A stretch of 64,000 nucleotides of DNA, from assembly GCF_003286085.1 (NCBI RefSeq), contig NW_020825288.1:24366001-24430000 (forward strand). Direction: 5' to 3'. The notes under the pieces were generated by a model. The model saw only the letters and a list, made by a program, of their open reading frames with translations. It was not told the DNA's origin and searched no databases. The stretch is from Drosophila persimilis (lineage: Eukaryota; Arthropoda; Insecta; Diptera; Drosophilidae). Below are positions 58,386 through 64,000 of the stretch, piece by piece; the stretch's first letter is position 1; each line of letters starts with the position of its first letter. The position numbers were made by a program, and so were the translations under genes.

Positions 58386-61300
58386 TTGGTGATGATGGAA
58401 GCCGGCGGGCGTCGTGTAAATCGAATCACCTTGAGGGCCACTCGTGCTATCGGAGCGTGATTTCAAATCAGCTTTCTCGCTGCGGGGGAATGGGGAAACG
58501 AGAAGAAATCGTTAGCCAAAATTGTTTGCCCAAGTGACAATTGTGTGGGTGGTGGTTAAGTGGTTGGGTGGGGTCTGGTGTGGTCTGGTCTGGTTCGAGG
58601 GGTCTTCTGACTGATGCTAGATTCGGTGGCCTATTGGCTGGGATGGTGGCCTTCGGTAGGGGCTTGGGGTATCTTCTATCGCTGATTGCCAAATTGTATC
58701 CCTCACGCATATCTGAATATCTATTTAGTTTTTGTCGCCGTTGCCTCGCTCCAGGCATTTGTTTACTTGGGGTTTAGGAAATTAGATATCCTCCCAGAAT
58801 GCTTCCACTTTTGCTTTTCTGAGGAAAATGCTGGCCTGAACTAAAAACGTTGGCCTAAATGAGTTTCGGTCATGTTTTCGGTCGCATATAAATCGAATAT
58901 TGTTCTGGCCGTTGGTGCGGAAATTCTAAATCCATTTCCGCCACGTTCATCGCCCCACCGTATTGACGTGCCTGGTGCCCCAGAAATGTAGTATGTAGTG
59001 TATATTGCGTACTATAGAATTTCATGGAGATGATAGTGTGTGCATTCCATATTTCATAAACAAAAAATATAGTAATTTTAAAATGGAAAAACAAGCGGAG
59101 GAGCACAGAGGTCTCTGGATATAGGGATGGCCCGACCAACCGCTCATAACTCATATTGCACGTACAGACAGAGGGGGCAGGGTGTTGGGGACAGGAGGCA
59201 GGCAGGCAACAATGAGCGATAGGCTTGCTACCTCTACCTCTACCTCTACTTCTCTTTCGCTCTGTTGCGCTACCAAAACACAGAAAAATACTACCAAAAT
59301 GCTCTGTAACTAAATGAGGTATATTAGAGTTTTGTAGCATATTGGGTAAAGGAATATTATGCAGGAGAAATACTGCAAAAAAGGTGACAAACTGACAAAA
59401 AAAGCAGTAGCTTTCACAGCTTCTACCAGAGAAAACTCATAGTGGGGTACTTTATAATTAAAAGATGATTCCTATAGCATGATCACGGAAAGATATTGCC
59501 TCAAAAAACCCCTTATGCCAGAAGCTTTCGGAAAATATAACACCGAAACTCCGATTCCAACTATTTTCACGCTAAAGGCCACTACTTTTTCCACCTTTGG
59601 TAAGAGTATTCTACCATTCTTTCTTGGCTAAACAAAACTGTTTCGCTTGCCAAAAAGGCAAACCCCTTGCCAACCCCTTCCGACCACGCCCCTACCCGCA
59701 TATATTGAATATATGAAAAATGTATAATATTTTATGCAGCACACACCTACACGGAGACGCACGGAGATGCAGTGAAAAGCATTTTTCATTGTTCCTCCCT
59801 TTGTGTACGTATAGGTGTGTATGTGTGTGTGAGTGTGTGAGTGCGAGTGTGCGTTGTGCCGTATTCGGACAGTAGGGGCGCATAAATTGGCATGCCAGCG
59901 CCACCTGTTGGCTGCCGCTGCATAAAAAAATATATATCAAAATGGTCATTTATCTATGAGAATACGTGTGTTCCCAGTTTGTGTGGGGGTGCTAGGGAGG
60001 AAAGGGGAGGCTGGGTGGCAGGGTGGCAGGGTGTGTACGTATTACGCTTCAACTTACCTGTCTTTATCCGATGATTTATAGCCAGTGGAACCTGTGCGCG
60101 CCGCCATGTAAGAAGTCGAATGGGGGGGGTAGAAAAATGGGATGAAACAAGAGAGAAAATGTTATATTAGAGTTCTGGCAATATGCAGGAATATATTTCG
60201 CCCCAATAGAATGGTATTTCAAGAAGGGGTTTTGTGTTTGTAAAATAGTAGAAATTAGCTGTGAAACCAGACATGCATATATCTGTGAACATATTGCCCC
60301 AACCCCCCTCCCCTTGTTACGATTGATAAATGAGCCATCGACTTATTGATTGCGAAACGTGTAAAGTGCTGAGAAATTTTGATGGATCTCAAAAGGGGTG
60401 TAACTTTAGAGCGTAGCGCGTGTGTTGATGGGTGTCGGGTCGCACTTGAGAGATCTGTCAAACGACATTTGACAACTTGACGCCAGCTGCAGCAGTCAGT
60501 CAGTCAGTCACTCACTCTACTCAACAAATTGACAACTTGATTGACAACTGAGAAATTGCGATTAGCCGGTGAAAAGTGTTTACAGATCATGTGGATAGGA
60601 TATATGAAAAGGATGTATGCCCCTCGAATGCCCTTGAGCAAAGGCGAGCAAAAAGTTTATCCATTTCCACTTTTATCCCGTGGATTCTTTTGTAAATTGT
60701 TTTACAATTGTTGAGGCGAAAAAAGTTTTTCCCGCGCTCTCATTTTCCTTTTTTTTTTCTCGTCTGAATTTTGATTTCTAATTAGGCAAAGCTCTGGCTT
60801 GCCACACAGACAGAGGGCGGAAAAGCGCTAGATGAAATTTCTGTAGCGTCAAACAAAAAGCTGGCCAGAAGACCTTAACCCTTTTGTGTGCTAACCAGAA
60901 GACCAGAAGACAGGATGGAGACAGGGGGGAAGGTTTAACAGGAAACGCAGACTGCGACTGCGACTGACCGCAGGCGTTGGACGCTAATGAATATTTTATG
61001 AGATTTATTTGAGTTTCGAGTTTCAAGTAGAAATAAGAGTATTCGCAGCACAAAGGGGAAAGAGGGAGTGAGGGCGAGGGAGAGAAGGAGAGACGCATCC
61101 CTCTTCTAGGCAGCCATTTTTTCCGCTTTTTCGCTTTTCCTCCCTCTCGCGCATTTCTCCGCTTTGTGTGTGTTTCTGTGTGTCGGCTGCAAGTTTTTGT
61201 GTTTTTGCAATTAGTGCGACAGCGGACAGAAGAGGGAAAGGGGTCTGGGGGAAGGTGTGGGATGTGGTAGGGCAGGCTCCGTAATGAAGAAGGAAGTTTT

Positions 61301-63563
61301 AATTGTCGCGGCCTTGACAGCAACGCCTCGTAATTAATAGCACAGCTCTGGTCTGATAATTGTTCTGTGTCCCCATGTACGTACTCTCTTGTTTGATGTG
61401 GGGGATTGAGGTCGATTGAATTGACGATTTATGTTAGATACTATAGTATATGGGAGATGATATGATGAAAGAGAAAAAGGAATATTGGCTCTTAACGAAG
61501 ATAAGGATTTATAAGGTACAATATATGTATATTTCTAGCGAATATAACTATTTTCACGGATAACTCCTACACGCACCGAAAAATGGCATAGTTAAAATAA
61601 ACACTTTCATATTTAAATAATAAAAATAAATATACTATATTAAGTTTATATATATATAATATATATATATTTATTTTAAATACGAAATATATTTATTTTA
61701 AATTCCTCATCATTTCCACTCGCGTGCTAAATGTCTAAATGAATGCGTGTTACAATGATTATTTTAAAACAAATGATTTCCCCCGTTACCCTCTTTTTCA
61801 AACTTACCCTTGAAGCAGCACCTCTTGCTCTTGATCGCATAAATGCAGAGGCACACAAGCAGCAGGATGGCGGCCATGCAGCCACCGGCCACGCCCATCA
61901 TGTAGCTCATCTCGTAAGGTTCTGTCCGGCACAGCGGTGGAGGATATTCAGCAGAAGGATATCGTTATAATCGATGTGTTGATTATGCAAGTATTAACAG
62001 GAATATTCATTTTCATATGCAACATAGTACTACGAGTACGAGTACGAGTACGAATACGAATACGTATTGTAATAACGTGACGCATATTCGTATTGTTTGT
62101 GCGATTGATTTTAATTAAAATCGTTTGGGATATGATGATGCAGGGGTGTGTTTGGATGTGATATGATATAATATTTAATGAGTTGCATGTGCATTCGATG
62201 CGTAAATATTGAATATTGCTAGTGTAATTGAAATGCAATTCGAATGCGGGATGATGGTGCAATGAAGATGCGGGTGGGGCAGTGGGAGGAGTTACGGGGG
62301 TAAAGAAAAATAAAGAAAAAAGTTCTATGCACCTGCAAACGTACCCTCCACAATCAAATGTATGGCATGGCGATCAGTGCCCCGCTCGTTCTCCACCACT
62401 AGATAATATGGCCGGGAGTCGTGCTCATCGGTGTGATGGATGTTCAGGGTGGACAGGTAGCAATCCTCGCGAGAGTCCTGCAGCATATCATCCGCCCGGA
62501 AGCGATCTGAAATGGGAATGAGAGAGAGAGAAACATTTTGTTGAATTGGCCAAATAATTGCACTCAAATTACACACAATTTGTCGGGGGGGTGGGGCGGG
62601 CGGTCTGACATTAATCATTCGATTCGATGGGCTAACTAGCAATGCCATGAAATGGCTTTGGACTGGGGGATTGGAATGCGCTTCGCTTGATTTGTGTCGG
62701 TGGCAAGCGAACACGCAGGATTACACGCACGAAGGATGCCGCTGGATGGACACGGACACGGACAGCTGAAAATGAAGAATAATGCTAGCCAGAGCCATCA
62801 GAGCCACCAGAGCTACCAGATTCGTTGCAGTTCAAGGGCAGATGCCTCGGGAAGGAACGAAACTGCAGAAAAGAGTTTCAGCTGGAAAAACGAGCTGAAA
62901 ATGCCCGCGTATGTGTGCGTGTGTGTGTGTGTGTGGGGGTTGTCCGTTGGAGCTCGGATTACCCGGCGGCTGACAGGCGTGGCAAGTCTGCTGCTACGGG
63001 GTGCCTTTCTAACGTTGCCTGCCAGTGCCGCTGCCACAGCCATTGCCTCTGTCCTCTTCATTCCCATTCCGTATCCCCGACGCGGACATGACACTGGCGG
63101 TTTTCTTGCCCAACTCTGACTCTGACTCTGTTTTCCTCGTGCAATTTGTCTTGATTTGTGGATACTCTCTACCGCGAATTGAATGCCAAAAAATTGGTTG
63201 GAGAGCAACAACCATAATGAGCCCTCCAGCAGGATCTACCGCTAATTGAATCCGGAATAGCCACAACTAAGGCCAAGTGAAAGCCTAATTGCATTTTCAT
63301 TAGGCGCCCAATGAAGCGCAAACTAAACGCTGAACTTTAACTGGTGGCTGCCACATCAAAGGGTGTGGGTGTGGCTGTGGCTGTGGCTGTATGTATATAC
63401 GCACCTATTCCCGAACCGGCCTCGAGACGCAGTGAACCCCATTCCCAGGCGACGCGCAGTGGCCGTGGATCCGCACAGACGACCATTGTCAGGATGGCGG
63501 ACTCTCCTCTTTTCACGGAGATGGTGTGCATCGAAGGATGCAGACGTAGAACCTGTGGGGCAC
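58242..63563 (-). CDS. Ig-superfamily transmembrane receptor: last ectodomain, membrane and juxtamembrane exons (partial)
   Basis: Five minus-strand exons (63563-63405, 62506-62345, 61921-61808, 60091-60058, 58479-58242) join in frame; earlier exons lie beyond the window. The first two form an Ig-like domain (ISVKRGESAILTMVVCADPR, VAWEWGSLRLEAG, SREDCYLSTLNIHHTDEHDS, YYLVVENERGTDRHAIHLIV). Exon 3 holds the membrane span (MMGVAGGCMAAILLLVCLCI), followed by the basic stop-transfer KSKRCCFKG, so the C-terminus is cytoplasmic. Exon 4 is 34 bases. Exon 5 has SDSTSGPQGDSIYTTPAGF, then His/Gln/Ala runs. It is a cell-adhesion or guidance type receptor. Candidates are the Sidestep-type or nephrin-like families; I cannot settle which. 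The shared donor after EAMK (phase 0) can reach three terminal exons. Confidence 0.85.
58324..58386 (-). repeat. opa (CAG/CAA) repeat coding polyQ and polyA in the receptor
   Basis: The plus strand shows CTG/TTG units. On the coding strand they give about 19 Gln followed by an Ala-rich stretch in the juxtamembrane exon. Confidence 0.85.
58480..60057 (-). other. Receptor intron between the 34-base exon and the juxtamembrane exon
   Basis: Noncoding and AT-rich, with CTCTAC repeats near 59230-59250 and GTGTGTGAG repeats near 59816-59850. No gene seen. Confidence 0.65.
60092..61807 (-). other. Receptor intron downstream of the membrane exon
   Basis: Contains TTGACAACTTGA words repeated at about 60471-60545 with a CAGT/CACT tetranucleotide run between them, and a TA-rich tract at about 61630-61700. 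No gene seen. Confidence 0.65.
61922..62344 (-). other. Receptor intron between the Ig and membrane exons
   Basis: Contains ACGAGT/ACGAAT hexanucleotide repeats at about 62031-62062. No coding sequence seen. Confidence 0.65.
62507..63404 (-). other. Receptor intron splitting the Ig domain
   Basis: It separates the two halves of the Ig domain. It has a GT run at about 62908-62938 and GGCTGT units at about 63369-63390. Short ORFs on both strands have no recognisable domain. Confidence 0.65.
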
Positions 63564-64000
63564 CTGCAAATACAATGGAACAAATAATAGAAAAAGATTT
63601 GGAGTTAGGGGTATAATTGCATTAAAAGAGAACAACGTTTGGTCCTTAAGAGATGGCTTTTTAATTGAGTTTTGGTCGTCACAAACGGATTCAACGAGCT
63701 GCATTGCTGAATGAAATTATACGTGTATAAAAGGGTTTGGAGGGGTGCAGTTTTTCGCCTGAGCCTTTCAACATTTAACAGTCTTTCCCATACTTTTTCC
63801 CTTTATTTCCTTGGGGTAAGTCATAGGAAAATTCCTGGAACGGTGTAGCCTTGTCCACGTTCTACTTCTTGCTCTGAGAGGAAAAATCTTTCTCCCATAA
63901 ATTATATAAAATTATTAAAAGGGGTTGCAGTCTTTCCTCCAGCATAGTTTTTCTTTTAAAGAGAGGGTAAATCTTTCCGTACCATAAATTACATCAAATT
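63564..64000 (-). other. Start of the next receptor intron, running off the window
   Basis: The exon beginning at 63563 has acceptor TTTGCAG, so this is an intron whose 5' end lies beyond the window. It is AT-rich with no coding sequence seen. Confidence 0.6.

Overview
This is insect nuclear DNA, almost certainly a Drosophila. Genes are split by short GT-AG introns, coding exons carry CAG/opa runs, and introns are rich in CA, GA and TA microsatellites. The gene set (polychaetoid, an ARMH3 homologue, IscU, Kdm2, beag and the ADA-like gene) matches a neighbourhood I remember from chromosome arm 3R (Muller element E, about 85B-C) of D. melanogaster. The many microsatellites and a local repeat family would fit an obscura-group fly such as D. 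pseudoobscura, but the sequence alone does not prove the species.

Layout, left to right. 1-7485 (+): the 3' part of polychaetoid (ZO-1 homologue), nine exons ending in a ZU5 domain, with an apparent alternative terminal exon and intronic poly(A) signal at 1563-1971. 8924-11342 (-): five-exon ARMH3 homologue. 12455-13086 (+): IscU, the mitochondrial Fe-S scaffold. 13583-14010 (-): a small secreted Kazal-domain protein with its own TATA box. 14.1-16.9 kb: gene-free DNA with a LINE reverse-transcriptase fragment and several decayed copies of a dispersed repeat that also lies, inverted, between ARMH3 and IscU. 18350-25151 (+): Kdm2 (JmjC, CXXC, PHD, F-box, LRR). 26315-28058 (-): beag (RED/IK splicing factor), divergent from 28260-29282 (+), the ADA-like deaminase. 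29431-30926 (+): a ZAD C2H2 zinc-finger protein.

From about 31.9 kb to the right edge there is one large minus-strand locus. It encodes a single-pass receptor with an immunoglobulin domain and runs off the window. Five shared exons (63563 to 58242) encode the end of the ectodomain, the membrane segment and the start of the cytoplasmic part. Three large phase-0 exons follow, at 58193-54318, 35716-34766 and 33299-31965. Each has an acceptor in frame with the same donor and each has its own stop codon. The simplest reading is a receptor with a choice of three cytoplasmic tails. A fourth, very short tail arises if a 48-base intron is retained.

Apart from the receptor and polychaetoid, the genes are mostly compact housekeeping functions: lipid and Golgi regulation, Fe-S assembly, histone demethylation, splicing and nucleotide metabolism. 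The junction and receptor genes hold most of the long introns and most of the apparent isoform complexity. Exon boundaries were read from splice signals and frame continuity and have not been tested against transcripts.
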